A stretch of 64,000 bases of DNA from Shimia sp. CNT1-13L.2 (GCF_024331145.1 NZ_JANDJO010000004.1:186001-250000); one strand, 5' to 3'; counted from the stretch's first letter, positions 44,416 through 53,491 are shown. Numbers and translations are program-made. The notes: generated by a model not told the origin, from the sequence alone.

Positions 44416-44440
44416 CTGTCAGCAGGGTTTGTGCTGACAG
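44416..44440 (+). terminator. Hairpin between EamA transporter and ccdA
   Basis: CTGTCAGCA-GGGTTTG-TGCTGACAG, perfect 9-bp stem. No T run follows, so it may act as an mRNA stabiliser or attenuator rather than an intrinsic terminator. It ends 28 bases before the ccdA start. Confidence 0.5.
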
Positions 44441-44468
44441 TCGGCCGCTGTGCGGCACATAAAGGGCC

Positions 44469-45182
44469 ATGGAACTCCTGTTTGCATATGGTGCGGGTCT
44501 CTTGACCCTGATCAACCCCTGCGTCCTGCCGGTCCTCCCGATCGTGCTGGCAACGGCCCTCCAGGCCAGCCGCCTCGGCCCCCTCGTCCTGGCTGCTGGC
44601 ATGAGCCTCAGTTTCGTTGCGCTTGGGCTTGGTGTCACGACATTCGGTTATGCAGTGGGCCTGAACGAACAGGACATCGCCAAGGCCGGGGCCGTGCTGA
44701 TGATGGGTTTCGGCCTGATTCTTCTCGTGCCCCGGTTCTCGGCTGCCTTCTCGACCGCCACTGCCGGCGTCGCCGCGTCTGCGGATGCCGGTCTCGATCA
44801 TGTCGATCGCTCAACCCTGCGCGGTCAGTTCCTTGGCGGTATGCTGCTCGGCGCTGTCTGGAGCCCCTGTGTCGGCCCGACCCTCGGCGGTGCGATTTCC
44901 CTGGCCAGCCAAGGAGAAAGCATCGGCTGGGCCGCCGCCATCATGGTCTTCTTTGCCTTGGGCGTCTCGAGCATCATCCTCGGCCTTGGCTACGGTGCGC
45001 GTTCGGCCCTGATGCGCAGACAGGCCCTCATGCGCCGTATCGCAACTTCGGCCCGCCCTGCCATGGGGGTCATCTTTGTGGCCGTCGGGGCGATGCTCTT
45101 CTTCGAAATCCACCACATCCTCGAAGCCTGGCTGGTGATGAACCTGCCGGCCTGGCTCATCGATCTTTCCGTCTCCCTCTGA
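44469..45182 (+). CDS. ccdA: CcdA/DsbD-type transmembrane electron carrier
   Basis: 237 aa, about six membrane helices. The two conserved membrane Cys lie in LINPCVLPVLPIVL and WSPCVGPTLGG, the redox pair of CcdA. It moves reducing electrons from cytoplasmic thioredoxin to the periplasm, for cytochrome c haem ligation or disulfide isomerisation. The next gene, 18 bases on, encodes an exported thioredoxin, so the pair is a split DsbD. The C-terminal amphipathic end is normal for the family. Confidence 0.9.
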   Translation: MELLFAYGAGLLTLINPCVLPVLPIVLATALQASRLGPLVLAAGMSLSFVALGLGVTTFGYAVGLNEQDIAKAGAVLMMGFGLILLVPRFSAAFSTATAGVAASADAGLDHVDRSTLRGQFLGGMLLGAVWSPCVGPTLGGAISLASQGESIGWAAAIMVFFALGVSSIILGLGYGARSALMRRQALMRRIATSARPAMGVIFVAVGAMLFFEIHHILEAWLVMNLPAWLIDLSVSL

Positions 45183-45200
45183 TCCAGAAAGGACATTTTC

Positions 45201-45608
45201 ATGAAACGTCGTGACTTCCTCCTGATTGCCGCCGCATCCGCCACCCTGCCCCGCGTTGCCTTTGCTGCGATGGATTACACGCCCGGCGTGGTGCAAAAAC
45301 ACCTCGATGCAGGTGACACCGTTTTCCTCGACTTCAAGACAAGCTGGTGCACGACTTGCGCCGCGCAGGAACGGGTGATCAATGCCCTCAAGAGCGAAAA
45401 TCCCGCCTACGAAAAGAACATCGTCTTCGTGAATGTCGACTGGGATCAATATGCCAAGGCCGAGCTGAGCACGCGCCTGAACATCCCCCGCCGTTCCACC
45501 CTCGTGGCCCTGAAAGGCGACAAGGAATTGGGTCGCATTGTCGCCGGAACCTCCAAGGCGCAGATCAAAGGTCTGATGGACACCGCCCTGTCAGCCGCGA
45601 CCGCCTGA
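45201..45608 (+). CDS. Exported thioredoxin-fold protein (partner of CcdA)
   Basis: 135 aa. The N-terminus MKRRDFLLIAAASATLPRVAFA is a signal peptide with a twin-arginine-like RRDFL and a cleavage after AFA. The mature protein is a thioredoxin fold with WCTTC (residues about 49-53) and the cis-Pro region IPRRSTLVAL in which the usual cis-Pro is not obvious. It resembles the C-terminal gamma domain of DsbD and would take electrons from CcdA. Its periplasmic target is not known. Confidence 0.85.
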   Translation: MKRRDFLLIAAASATLPRVAFAAMDYTPGVVQKHLDAGDTVFLDFKTSWCTTCAAQERVINALKSENPAYEKNIVFVNVDWDQYAKAELSTRLNIPRRSTLVALKGDKELGRIVAGTSKAQIKGLMDTALSAATA

Positions 45609-45615
45609 CCACTTC

Positions 45616-45637
45616 GGGTCCGGCGAAAACCGGACCC
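45616..45637. terminator. Hairpin between thioredoxin gene and convergent LysR gene
   Basis: GGGTCCGG-CGAAAA-CCGGACCC, perfect 8-bp stem placed seven bases past the thioredoxin stop and just short of the LysR stop at 45641. Confidence 0.6.
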
Positions 45638-45640
45638 AAC

Positions 45641-46546
45641 CTAGGCCTCGGCCTGCGCAATCAGCCAGTCGCGCACCCGTTCCGCCTGCGGAATAAGGCG
45701 ATTGCGCTTGGACCAGACCAGATAAAACCCCGCCCCGGTTTCCCAGGCCCATTCCTTGCGTGCTGCCAGCAGCCCCTGATCGATCAACCGTTCGGTCACA
45801 TGCCGCCAGCCAAAGGCGAACCCCTCTCCGGCCATGGCTGCCTGCAAGACCAAGGCATAATCGTTCAGCCGCAGACCTGCCTTGGGGGTGCGGTCAGACA
45901 GGTCGTGATGCGCAAACCAATCCGACCACGTCGGCCTTTCGCGCACGGGTTCTTCCAGATGGATCAACCGCTCATATAACAGATTCGGAACCGTCTTGAG
46001 GTTCACGGCCGCCGCCATCACCTGCGGGCTGGCAATCGGATAGATCACCTCGCGGGCAATCAGAGCGGCATGACAATCCGCCCAATCTCCATACCCTCGC
46101 CTTATGCCAAGACTGATGTCTTCAGCATCCAGATCCGGATCACGATCACTGGTCTGAAGCCGCAGGTCGATCCCCGGATGTGCATCGTGGAAGGCCTCGA
46201 GACGCGGCACCATCCAGTAGTAGGCAAACGCGGTTGAGGCCGACATGGTCACGTGGTCGTTCTGCCCCCGCTGATGCACCGCGCGTGCAGACGCCAGAAT
46301 GCGCTCCAAGGCCACGGAAACATCAGCAAACAAACGCTCTCCCGCGGGTGTGAGCGTGACCGACCGATGCGCCCGAAGGAAGAGCTTCACCCCAAGACTC
46401 TCTTCCATCTGGCGGATCGCGGCGCTGACGGCGGGTTGCTGAACATTCAGCTCGGTCGCGGCCCTGGTGAATGAACCAAGCCGCGCGGCCGCCTCGAAAA
46501 AGATGAGGTGGCGGGGGGATGTCAGAAGTTTCCACAGCTCTTGCAT
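45641..46546 (-). CDS. LysR-family regulator
   Basis: 301 aa. N-terminal winged helix RHLIFFEAAARLGSFTRAATELNVQQPAVSAAIRQMEESLG, then a substrate-binding-like effector domain (about 95-295). It is divergent from the MttB-homologue gene with 99 bases between start codons. Control of the downstream demethylation cluster is the natural inference, although that cluster also carries its own GlxA regulator. Confidence 0.88.
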   Translation of the reverse strand: MQELWKLLTSPRHLIFFEAAARLGSFTRAATELNVQQPAVSAAIRQMEESLGVKLFLRAHRSVTLTPAGERLFADVSVALERILASARAVHQRGQNDHVTMSASTAFAYYWMVPRLEAFHDAHPGIDLRLQTSDRDPDLDAEDISLGIRRGYGDWADCHAALIAREVIYPIASPQVMAAAVNLKTVPNLLYERLIHLEEPVRERPTWSDWFAHHDLSDRTPKAGLRLNDYALVLQAAMAGEGFAFGWRHVTERLIDQGLLAARKEWAWETGAGFYLVWSKRNRLIPQAERVRDWLIAQAEA

Positions 46547-46645
46547 AACTGTGGTTTATTCATTCGATCAGATTTTTCAAGGATCACAAACGCTCTGCCC
46601 CGCCGTACCCTGCTCCAATCCAACCTTTCAGGAGCATCTACCCAC

Positions 46646-48166
46646 ATGGCACGCCGCGCCCGTTCTTCCCGTTCCCGCGATACTGCGCCCAGCGTCTCTC
46701 CGGCATCGCCGCATATCCGGCGCACCCTGCCATTCTTCGATCCGCTGGACGAGGAACAACTCGCGCGCCTCGAAGGCCAGGTCGACTGGATCATGCAGGA
46801 GGTCGGCATTGCCTTCCGGGATGATCCCGAAGCCCTGCGCATCTGGAAAGAGGCCGGCGCAAAGGTCGATGGCGATATTGTCCGCGCGCCATCCGACTGG
46901 ATTCGCAACCTCTGTGCAAAGGCACCTCGTGAATTCACCCAACTCGCCCGCAATCCCGCGCGGTCGGTCAGCATTGGCGGCCAGAACCAGGTGTTCGCCC
47001 CGATTTACGGTGCCCCGTTCGTACGCGATCTGGAAGGTGGCCGCCGCTATGGCGACATGGAGAGTTTCGAGAAGCTGGTCAAGCTGACCTACATGCACCC
47101 GAACCTGCACCACGGCGGCTTTGTGATCTGCGAGCCCTGTGACGTGCCGGTGAGCAAGCGTCACTTTGACATGCTGTATGCGCATATGACCCTGTCGGAC
47201 AAACCGCACCTTGGTGCCATCACCGAGATGAGCCGCGCCCAGGACAGTGTCGACATGGCCGAGATCATCTTTGGCGAAGACGTGATGGACGAAAACTGTG
47301 TCATCATGGGCAACGTCAACACCAACTCGCCGCTGCTGGTCGACAAGGTCGTGACCGAGGCCATCCGCGTCTACTCGTCCCGTGGGCAGGGCATTATCGT
47401 GGTCCCCTTCATCCTGTCCGGCGCGATGGGCCCGGTCTCAACGGCCGCTTCGGTGGCGCAGGCGATGGCCGAAGCCATGATGGTCTGTGCCTTTAGCCAA
47501 ATCGTCCGCCCCGGCGCGCCCTTTGTTCTTGGCAACTTCCTGTCGTCGATGTCGCTGAAATCTGGCGCCCCCACCTTCGGGATGCCCGAGCCGGTGATGT
47601 CGAACTATGCAATTGGCCAATTGGCCCGCCGCGCCGGCCTGCCGCTTCGTTGTGGTGGATCGCTGACCGCCTCGAAGATCGAAGATGCCCAGGCCGCTTA
47701 CGAAAGCGCCGACTCGATGCACTCGACCATGCTGGCGGGCGCAAACTATGTGCTGCATTCCGCCGGATGGCTTGAGGGCGGCCTGTGCACCGGTTTTGAA
47801 AAGCTGATCATGGATGCCGACCGCCTTGGCGGCTACCAGAAGGTGCTCGATCAGGGGCTGGATGTCAGCGACGAAGCCCTTGCCCGCGATGCCTATGGCG
47901 AAGTGGACCCCGGCGGTCACTTCCTTGGCTCGGCACACACCATGCGCAACTACCAGATCGCCTTTTATGAACCGAAACTCAGTGACTCCGAAAACGTGGA
48001 AAGCTGGGAAGAGGGTGGCTCCAAGGACATGCGCCGCCGCGCCTATGAGCGCTGGAACGAAATGCTTAACCACTACGAGGCCCCGGCCATCGACGAGGCC
48101 AAGAAGGAAGAGCTTGCCGCCTATGTCGCCAAGCGCAAGGAGGAGATTCCGGATGCCTGGTATTAA
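46646..48166 (+). CDS. Non-pyrrolysine trimethylamine methyltransferase (MttB) homologue
   Basis: 506 aa. MttB-superfamily TIM barrel, with conserved stretches GGFVICEPCDVP, NTNSPLLVDKV, QGIIVVPFILSGAMGPVS and AAYESADSMHSTMLAGANYVLHSAGWLEGG. There is no in-frame TAG, so it is a non-pyrrolysine member of the glycine-betaine methyltransferase (MtgB) kind. Those methylate a corrinoid protein from a quaternary amine. No corrinoid protein is encoded nearby. The ATG at 46646 follows AGGAG; the N-terminal 30 residues are basic and probably disordered. It overlaps the next gene by 14 bases. Confidence 0.85.
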   Translation: MARRARSSRSRDTAPSVSPASPHIRRTLPFFDPLDEEQLARLEGQVDWIMQEVGIAFRDDPEALRIWKEAGAKVDGDIVRAPSDWIRNLCAKAPREFTQLARNPARSVSIGGQNQVFAPIYGAPFVRDLEGGRRYGDMESFEKLVKLTYMHPNLHHGGFVICEPCDVPVSKRHFDMLYAHMTLSDKPHLGAITEMSRAQDSVDMAEIIFGEDVMDENCVIMGNVNTNSPLLVDKVVTEAIRVYSSRGQGIIVVPFILSGAMGPVSTAASVAQAMAEAMMVCAFSQIVRPGAPFVLGNFLSSMSLKSGAPTFGMPEPVMSNYAIGQLARRAGLPLRCGGSLTASKIEDAQAAYESADSMHSTMLAGANYVLHSAGWLEGGLCTGFEKLIMDADRLGGYQKVLDQGLDVSDEALARDAYGEVDPGGHFLGSAHTMRNYQIAFYEPKLSDSENVESWEEGGSKDMRRRAYERWNEMLNHYEAPAIDEAKKEELAAYVAKRKEEIPDAWY

Positions 48167-49328
48167 GATCACCGGCCTGCGCGCCACGCCGATCAATATC
48201 CCGCTGGAAAAACCCATGTGGTGGACCGGCGGGCACTATCCCGGCACCTCGAAAACCATCATCGAGGTGGAAACCGATCAGGGTCTCGTCGGACTGGGCG
48301 AGGCCCCTTCGGTGGATGTGGTCGAAACCATCCGCGCCATGGGCGAACGTCTGATCGGGGCCGATCCCCTCGATATTGCAGGATGTGAATCCCTGTGTGT
48401 CCCGCCCTGGCAGATCGTTCAGAACACGGATGACTCCAGCGTTGTGAAAGCCTTTGGGGCCATTGAGATCGCTCTGTGGGATTTGCGCGGCAAGGTCTCG
48501 AACGAGCCGCTCTATCGCCTGCTGGGCGGCGCGGTGCGCAAGGACATTCCCTTTACCGAGTATTTCGGCTTTCGCGAAGGCGGCGAGATGGACCCGCAGG
48601 CCATTGCCGATTACTGCCTGCGCATGCACGAAGAACACGGCTCGACCATGTTCGAAGGCAAGCTGATCCTCGGCGACCCGGAGCTTGAGATCGACACGGT
48701 CAAGGCCATCCGGGAAACGCTCGGACGCAAGGCGATGATCCGCCTCGACAGCAACATGCAATGGTCCCTGCCGACTGCAATCCGCGTCTTCCGCGAAATC
48801 GAACCCTACGACATTCGCAACTACGAAGACCCAGTGGCCACCTTCGAAGAGATGGCAGAACTGCGCAAACATTCGTCGATCCAGATCTCGACCCACGTGC
48901 CCGATATCCGCCGCGCCGTTGCGCTTGGCGCGCCTGACTATATCGTCACCAATTTCGCGGTTCTCGGTGGCATCGCCCGCGCCGTGCGCTTCATTGGGGC
49001 CTGCGAGGCCATGGGCGTCGGCTTTTGGTGCTACTCGGGTGATGCCGGTATCGCGACGGCCGGCTACCTGCACATGAAGGCCGCTATGCCGTGGATCACC
49101 GAACCCAGCCAATCGCTGTTCCGCTGGCAGATTGGCGACGTGATCGAGGGTGGACCGTTCCGCCAGACCAACAACACGATCCGCGTACCGGAAGGCCCCG
49201 GCCTTGGGGTCACGCTGGATCGCGATGCCCTTGCCCATTGGCACAACCATCTCGTCGAGAACGGACCTCTCGACCATTTCCATGACCCCGCAATGCCCGG
49301 CCGTTTCCGCCGGTTGCCCCTGAACTGA
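48153..49328 (+). CDS. Enolase-superfamily protein (mandelate racemase/glucarate dehydratase-like), atypical
   Basis: 391 aa with an N-terminal capping domain (VGLGEAPSVDVVETI) and a beta/alpha barrel (IEIALWDLRGKVSNEPLYRLLGG). Metal ligands Asp199 (RLDSN) and Glu225 (YEDP) are clear. The KxK position reads Glu-Gly-Lys170, the third metal-ligand region is THVPD, and the His of the usual His-Asp dyad appears absent (WCYSGD). The start overlaps the MttB-like gene. Racemisation, epimerisation or dehydration of a betaine-related acid is possible, but the reaction cannot be assigned. Confidence 0.82.
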   Translation: MPGIKITGLRATPINIPLEKPMWWTGGHYPGTSKTIIEVETDQGLVGLGEAPSVDVVETIRAMGERLIGADPLDIAGCESLCVPPWQIVQNTDDSSVVKAFGAIEIALWDLRGKVSNEPLYRLLGGAVRKDIPFTEYFGFREGGEMDPQAIADYCLRMHEEHGSTMFEGKLILGDPELEIDTVKAIRETLGRKAMIRLDSNMQWSLPTAIRVFREIEPYDIRNYEDPVATFEEMAELRKHSSIQISTHVPDIRRAVALGAPDYIVTNFAVLGGIARAVRFIGACEAMGVGFWCYSGDAGIATAGYLHMKAAMPWITEPSQSLFRWQIGDVIEGGPFRQTNNTIRVPEGPGLGVTLDRDALAHWHNHLVENGPLDHFHDPAMPGRFRRLPLN

Positions 49329-49338
49329 GGACGCACAC

Positions 49339-51813
49339 ATGTCAGACAACTTTGCGCAATCCACGCTGAACATTCACAAGGAAGAAGGCAGCACCGACAA
49401 GAAACTCCCGTCCCACGCCAAGGTCGTGGTGATCGGCGGCGGCGTCGTGGGCTGTTCGATCCTATTCCACCTTGCCAAGTTCGGCTGGAAAGATGCCGTG
49501 CTGCTTGAACGTGACGAGCTGACCTCCGGGTCCTCGTGGCACGCAGCGGGCCAGATTCACACGATCTCGTCCGACCCCAACATCTCGCGCCTGCAATCCT
49601 ACACCATCGACCTCTACAAAGAGATCGAGGAAACCTCGGGCCACAGCGTTGGCCTGCATATCACCGGCGGTTTCTACCTCGCGTCGAACAAGACATGGTA
49701 CGACTACCTCAAGCGCGAACGGTCGAAGGCGCGCTATATGGGTCTGAACCAAGAATTCATCAGCCCCGAGGAAGTCGCGGAACGTCACCCGCTGATCGAC
49801 CCCAAACACTACTATGCCGCGCTGTGGGACGATCAGGACGGCGATCTCGATCCGTCGGGCGCAACCTATGCCTTTGCCAAGTCGGCCAAGGTGCATGGCG
49901 CACAGTATTTCACCCATTGCGGCGTCACCGCGATGAGCCAGCGCCCTGACGGCAGCTGGGACCTGACCACGCCCAAGGGTGTGATCAACGCCGAGCACGT
50001 GGTGAACTGCGGTGGCCTGTGGGCACGTGAAGTGGGCCATATGTCGGGCATCAACCTGCCGGTGCAGCCGATGGAGCACCACTACCTGATCACCGACAAG
50101 ATCGACGCCGTCGTGAACCACGGCTCGCGCCTCCCGGCCGGTATCGACTACGAGGCCAACATCTACTTCCGCCAGGAACGTCAGGGCATGCTTCTGGGCA
50201 CCTACGAGCCCAAGGGCACGCCATGGAAAGTAGACGGCACACCTTGGGACTTCGGCCACGAACTCCTGCAACCTGATCTCGACCGCATTGCCGACCGTCT
50301 GGAAATGTCCTTTGAACGTATCCCCGCCATTGGCGAGGCCGGGATCAAGGACATGATCAATGGCCCCTTCACCTTTGGCCCCGACGGCAACCCGATGATC
50401 GGTCCGGTTCCGGGCATGAAGAACTATTGGGTCGCCGTGGGTGTCATGGCGGGCTTCTGCCAGGGTGGCGGCGTCGGCCTGACCATGGCGGAATGGATGA
50501 TCGACGGCGAACCCTCCATCGACGTCTGGGCAATGGATGTGGCCCGCTTCGGCGAGTTCGCGACACCCGACTGGGGCACCATCAAGTCGACCGAAAACTA
50601 CGAACGTCGTTTCGTGATGACCTTCCCGAACGAAACCCTGCCCAAAGGCCGGATGCAAAAGACCACCGCTCTCTATGACCGACTGGTTTCCAAGGGGGCC
50701 CGCATGGGCCAGGGCTTTGGCCTCGAAAATGCCCTGTGGTTCGCTGACAGCCCCGAAGACGCCCATGAAGAGCCGACCTTCGAGCGCAACCGCTCTCACG
50801 ACTATGTCGCGCGCGAAGTCAAAGCGGTGCGCGAAGCCGTTGGTGGTATCGAGATCGCCAACTTCGCCAAGCACGAGTTCAAGGGCGCCGGTGCGCGCGC
50901 CTACCTCGACCGTGTGCTGGCTGGCTATGTTCCGAAACCGGGCCGCCTGACGCTGACGCCGATGCTGACCCCCAAGGGCAAACTCTATGGCGATCTCACT
51001 GTGGCTTGCCTTGCCGAGGATCACTTCATGCTCTTCGGGTCCGGCGCAATGCAGGAGGCACACCGCCGTTGGTTCGAAAAAGACCTGCCCAACGATGTGA
51101 CCTATGCCAACGTCTCTGACGACTGGCATGGTATTGCCCTGTCCGGCCCCAAGTCGCGAGAGCTTCTACAACGCATCACCCGCGATGACGTCTCGGGCGA
51201 GGCCTTCAAGTTCCGCGACCTTCGCCAGACCTTTGTCGGCGGCGTGCCGGTCATCCTCAACCGGATCAGCTTTTCCGGTGAACTTGGCTACGAGATTTAC
51301 TGCAAACCGCAGTACCTTCTGCGCCTTGCCGAAGCCATTGAAGAGGCTGGCAGCGACCTTGGCTATCGCTGGTATGGTGCCCGCGCGCTGATGTCGATGC
51401 GCCTTGAAAAGGGCTGGGGTGTCTGGACCCTCGACTTCCGCCCCGACTTTGACGCCGTGGAATCCGGAATGGACGTTTTCATCAACTGGAAGAAGGATTT
51501 TGTCGGAAAAGAAGCGACTCTGGCCGCGAAAGAGGCAGGCGCCAAGCGCAAACTCGTGACAATGACCATCGACGTGGACGGCATTGACGTGTCGAACGAC
51601 GAGGCGATCCTCAAGGATGGCGAAGCCGTAGGCTACATCTCGTCGGGCGGATATGCCCACCACGCGAAGAAGTCGATGGCAATGGGCTATGTCACGGCAG
51701 AACACGCTGCGGCAGGCACCAAACTACAGGTGGAGATCCTGGGTGAATTCTACGACGCGGAAGTCCTGGGCGCACCCATCTACGACGCCAACGGCGCAAA
51801 CATGCGCGCCTGA
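49339..51813 (+). CDS. Dimethylglycine/sarcosine dehydrogenase-like FAD-GcvT fusion
   Basis: 824 aa. N-terminal DAO domain (FAD loop VVVIGGGVVGCSILFHL; His68 in SGSSWHAAGQ, the covalent FAD-linking position in dimethylglycine dehydrogenase), FAO_M linker (about 385-440), and a C-terminal GcvT-like tetrahydrofolate domain (about 445-815; SGELGYEIYC, RLEKGWGVW). It oxidises an N-methyl group and passes the carbon to tetrahydrofolate as methylene-THF. It starts ten bases after the enolase-like gene. In this cluster the substrate is likely the N-methyl amine left after the MttB homologue acts. Confidence 0.87.
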   Translation: MSDNFAQSTLNIHKEEGSTDKKLPSHAKVVVIGGGVVGCSILFHLAKFGWKDAVLLERDELTSGSSWHAAGQIHTISSDPNISRLQSYTIDLYKEIEETSGHSVGLHITGGFYLASNKTWYDYLKRERSKARYMGLNQEFISPEEVAERHPLIDPKHYYAALWDDQDGDLDPSGATYAFAKSAKVHGAQYFTHCGVTAMSQRPDGSWDLTTPKGVINAEHVVNCGGLWAREVGHMSGINLPVQPMEHHYLITDKIDAVVNHGSRLPAGIDYEANIYFRQERQGMLLGTYEPKGTPWKVDGTPWDFGHELLQPDLDRIADRLEMSFERIPAIGEAGIKDMINGPFTFGPDGNPMIGPVPGMKNYWVAVGVMAGFCQGGGVGLTMAEWMIDGEPSIDVWAMDVARFGEFATPDWGTIKSTENYERRFVMTFPNETLPKGRMQKTTALYDRLVSKGARMGQGFGLENALWFADSPEDAHEEPTFERNRSHDYVAREVKAVREAVGGIEIANFAKHEFKGAGARAYLDRVLAGYVPKPGRLTLTPMLTPKGKLYGDLTVACLAEDHFMLFGSGAMQEAHRRWFEKDLPNDVTYANVSDDWHGIALSGPKSRELLQRITRDDVSGEAFKFRDLRQTFVGGVPVILNRISFSGELGYEIYCKPQYLLRLAEAIEEAGSDLGYRWYGARALMSMRLEKGWGVWTLDFRPDFDAVESGMDVFINWKKDFVGKEATLAAKEAGAKRKLVTMTIDVDGIDVSNDEAILKDGEAVGYISSGGYAHHAKKSMAMGYVTAEHAAAGTKLQVEILGEFYDAEVLGAPIYDANGANMRA

Positions 51814-51835
51814 GTCCAGTGCGGAGGATAGTGAC

Positions 51836-52831
51836 ATGACCAAACCCATGAACCTGTCCACTGCGGCGGCGCAACCGGTCCATACGGTTGCGCCCAAGAA
51901 ATACGTGTTCCTGATCCAGGAAGAGTTTTCGCATCTCTCCTTTACCTGTGCCGTCGAAGCCCTTCGCATGGCCAACGGCTATCGCGGCAAGCACTACTAC
52001 GACTGGCACATCGTCAGCGAATCCGGCGAACCGGTCCGCGCATCCAACGGCATTGCGGTCAGCGTGGACGGCGGCCTGCGAGAGTTGGATCGACGTGAGA
52101 ACCTGTTGGTCGTCGGCGGTGACAACGTCGAGATTCACAGCACAACCCGCATCCTGAACTGGCTGCGCCGCGAAGCCCGTCGCGGCGTTACCGTCGGAGG
52201 AATCGGCAGTGGGGCCTATACCATGGCCCGTGCAGGATTGCTCATTGACCGCCCTGTCACGACACACTGGGAATACCACAAGACCTTTACCGAGGTTTTC
52301 CCGGCGGTAGACCTTCAGGAAACCCTCTATTCGATCGATACCGACCGCATGACATGTGCTGGCGGTGCTTCCTCGATGGACTTCATGCTCGCCCTGATCG
52401 AACGTGATTTCGATCGTGAACTGGCAAACGTCGTCTCCGAAAAGATGGTCTACACCAACCCCCGTAGCCATTTTCACACCCAACGCCTGTCGTTGCAAAT
52501 CCGTGCGGGTGCGCGTCACACCAAGTTCGCGGACGCGATCGAGATCATGGCGCAAAACATCGAAGAGCCGCTTTCACCTGTCGAAGTGGCCGAACGTGTT
52601 GGGCTGTCGGGCCGCCAGCTTGAGCGCCTGTTCAAGAAACATCTGAACACCACTCCCAAGACCTACTACACCGGTCTGCGTCTCCAGAAGGCGCGGGAAC
52701 TCTTGTTCCATACAAACATGAGCCTCGCTGAGATTTGCTTTGCCTGTGGCTTCAACTCACAGACGCATTTTTCCAAGAGCTACCGCGCTAAATTTGGCGT
52801 CTCTCCCAGCCGCGACAACGGGCGCCTCTAG
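51836..52831 (+). CDS. GlxA-family AraC transcription regulator (3)
   Basis: 331 aa. DJ-1/PfpI-like domain (YVFLIQEEFSHLSFTCAVEALRMANGY; elbow VGGIGSGAYTMARAG) and AraC helix-turn-helices (VAERVGLSGRQLERLFKKHLN, LAEICFACGFNSQTHFSKSYRAKF). GGAGG lies eight bases before the ATG at 51836, 22 bases past the FAD/GcvT gene. It is the closer match among the three to the betaine regulators (GbdR-like) and probably activates the cluster it ends. Its TAG overlaps the GPx stop as CTAG. Confidence 0.87.
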   Translation: MTKPMNLSTAAAQPVHTVAPKKYVFLIQEEFSHLSFTCAVEALRMANGYRGKHYYDWHIVSESGEPVRASNGIAVSVDGGLRELDRRENLLVVGGDNVEIHSTTRILNWLRREARRGVTVGGIGSGAYTMARAGLLIDRPVTTHWEYHKTFTEVFPAVDLQETLYSIDTDRMTCAGGASSMDFMLALIERDFDRELANVVSEKMVYTNPRSHFHTQRLSLQIRAGARHTKFADAIEIMAQNIEEPLSPVEVAERVGLSGRQLERLFKKHLNTTPKTYYTGLRLQKARELLFHTNMSLAEICFACGFNSQTHFSKSYRAKFGVSPSRDNGRL

Positions 52832-53352
52832 TTCAGAAGCGCTTCCACTTCGCGGGTGATCGCACCAGAGAGAGGCTTGGTTCTCGACCCATAGGTTTTC
52901 ACCACGGTCCCGTCGGGGCCAATCAGAACCTTGTTGAAATTCCAGCGGGGTACAAAGCCGACCTCGGTCCTGAGAGACCGGAAAAACGGATGCGCATCCT
53001 TGCCTTTGACATGGGTGATCCCGGTCATCGGCAAATCAAGGCCGAACTGCGTCTCGCAGAATTCCTTGACCTTACCTTCGTCCGCCAGTTCCTGCTTGAA
53101 GTCGTTTGACGGCACCGCCAGCACCACAAGCCCCTTGTCGCGATAACGATCGTACAGATCCTGAAGCTGGCTATATTGCTTGGTATAGCCACAGCGTGAC
53201 GCGGTATTCACAACCAGAACCGGCTGACCTGACCATTGTGACAAGGTCAGTTCACCGCCATCTATGTTGTCAAACGGCGCATCCAGCTCAAGGGACCATG
53301 CAGGCATGGCCGAAAGGAGGATCGCGAAAACGGCGGCTGTAAAACGGGACAT
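52828..53352 (-). CDS. Exported glutathione peroxidase-family protein
   Basis: 174 aa. A signal peptide (MSRFTAAVFAILLSAMPAWS) precedes the GPx thioredoxin fold. Catalytic Cys in NTASRCGYTKQY, Gln/Trp partners in AVPSNDF and VPRWNFNKVLIG, and a resolving Cys in EFCETQFGL. Most bacterial homologues use thioredoxin rather than glutathione. AGGAG is eight bases before the ATG. It faces away from msrB, and the two share an oxidative-stress theme. Confidence 0.88.
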   Translation of the reverse strand: MSRFTAAVFAILLSAMPAWSLELDAPFDNIDGGELTLSQWSGQPVLVVNTASRCGYTKQYSQLQDLYDRYRDKGLVVLAVPSNDFKQELADEGKVKEFCETQFGLDLPMTGITHVKGKDAHPFFRSLRTEVGFVPRWNFNKVLIGPDGTVVKTYGSRTKPLSGAITREVEALLN

Positions 53353-53491
53353 GTCTTTTTCTCCTGTTGAAAACTCTACGTTCAAAACGGGTCTTTGGAT
53401 CAACATGCTTTGAAGCCATTGAAATATTTCTTGGACTTCCCCATTCGGACGCCATCTAATGCCCAGCGGAAACAAAAAGGGGGAGACGCGC

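Noticed and set aside
46646..48166. Pyrrolysine-encoding mttB
   Set aside because: There is no in-frame TAG inside the gene, so it is a non-pyrrolysine family member.
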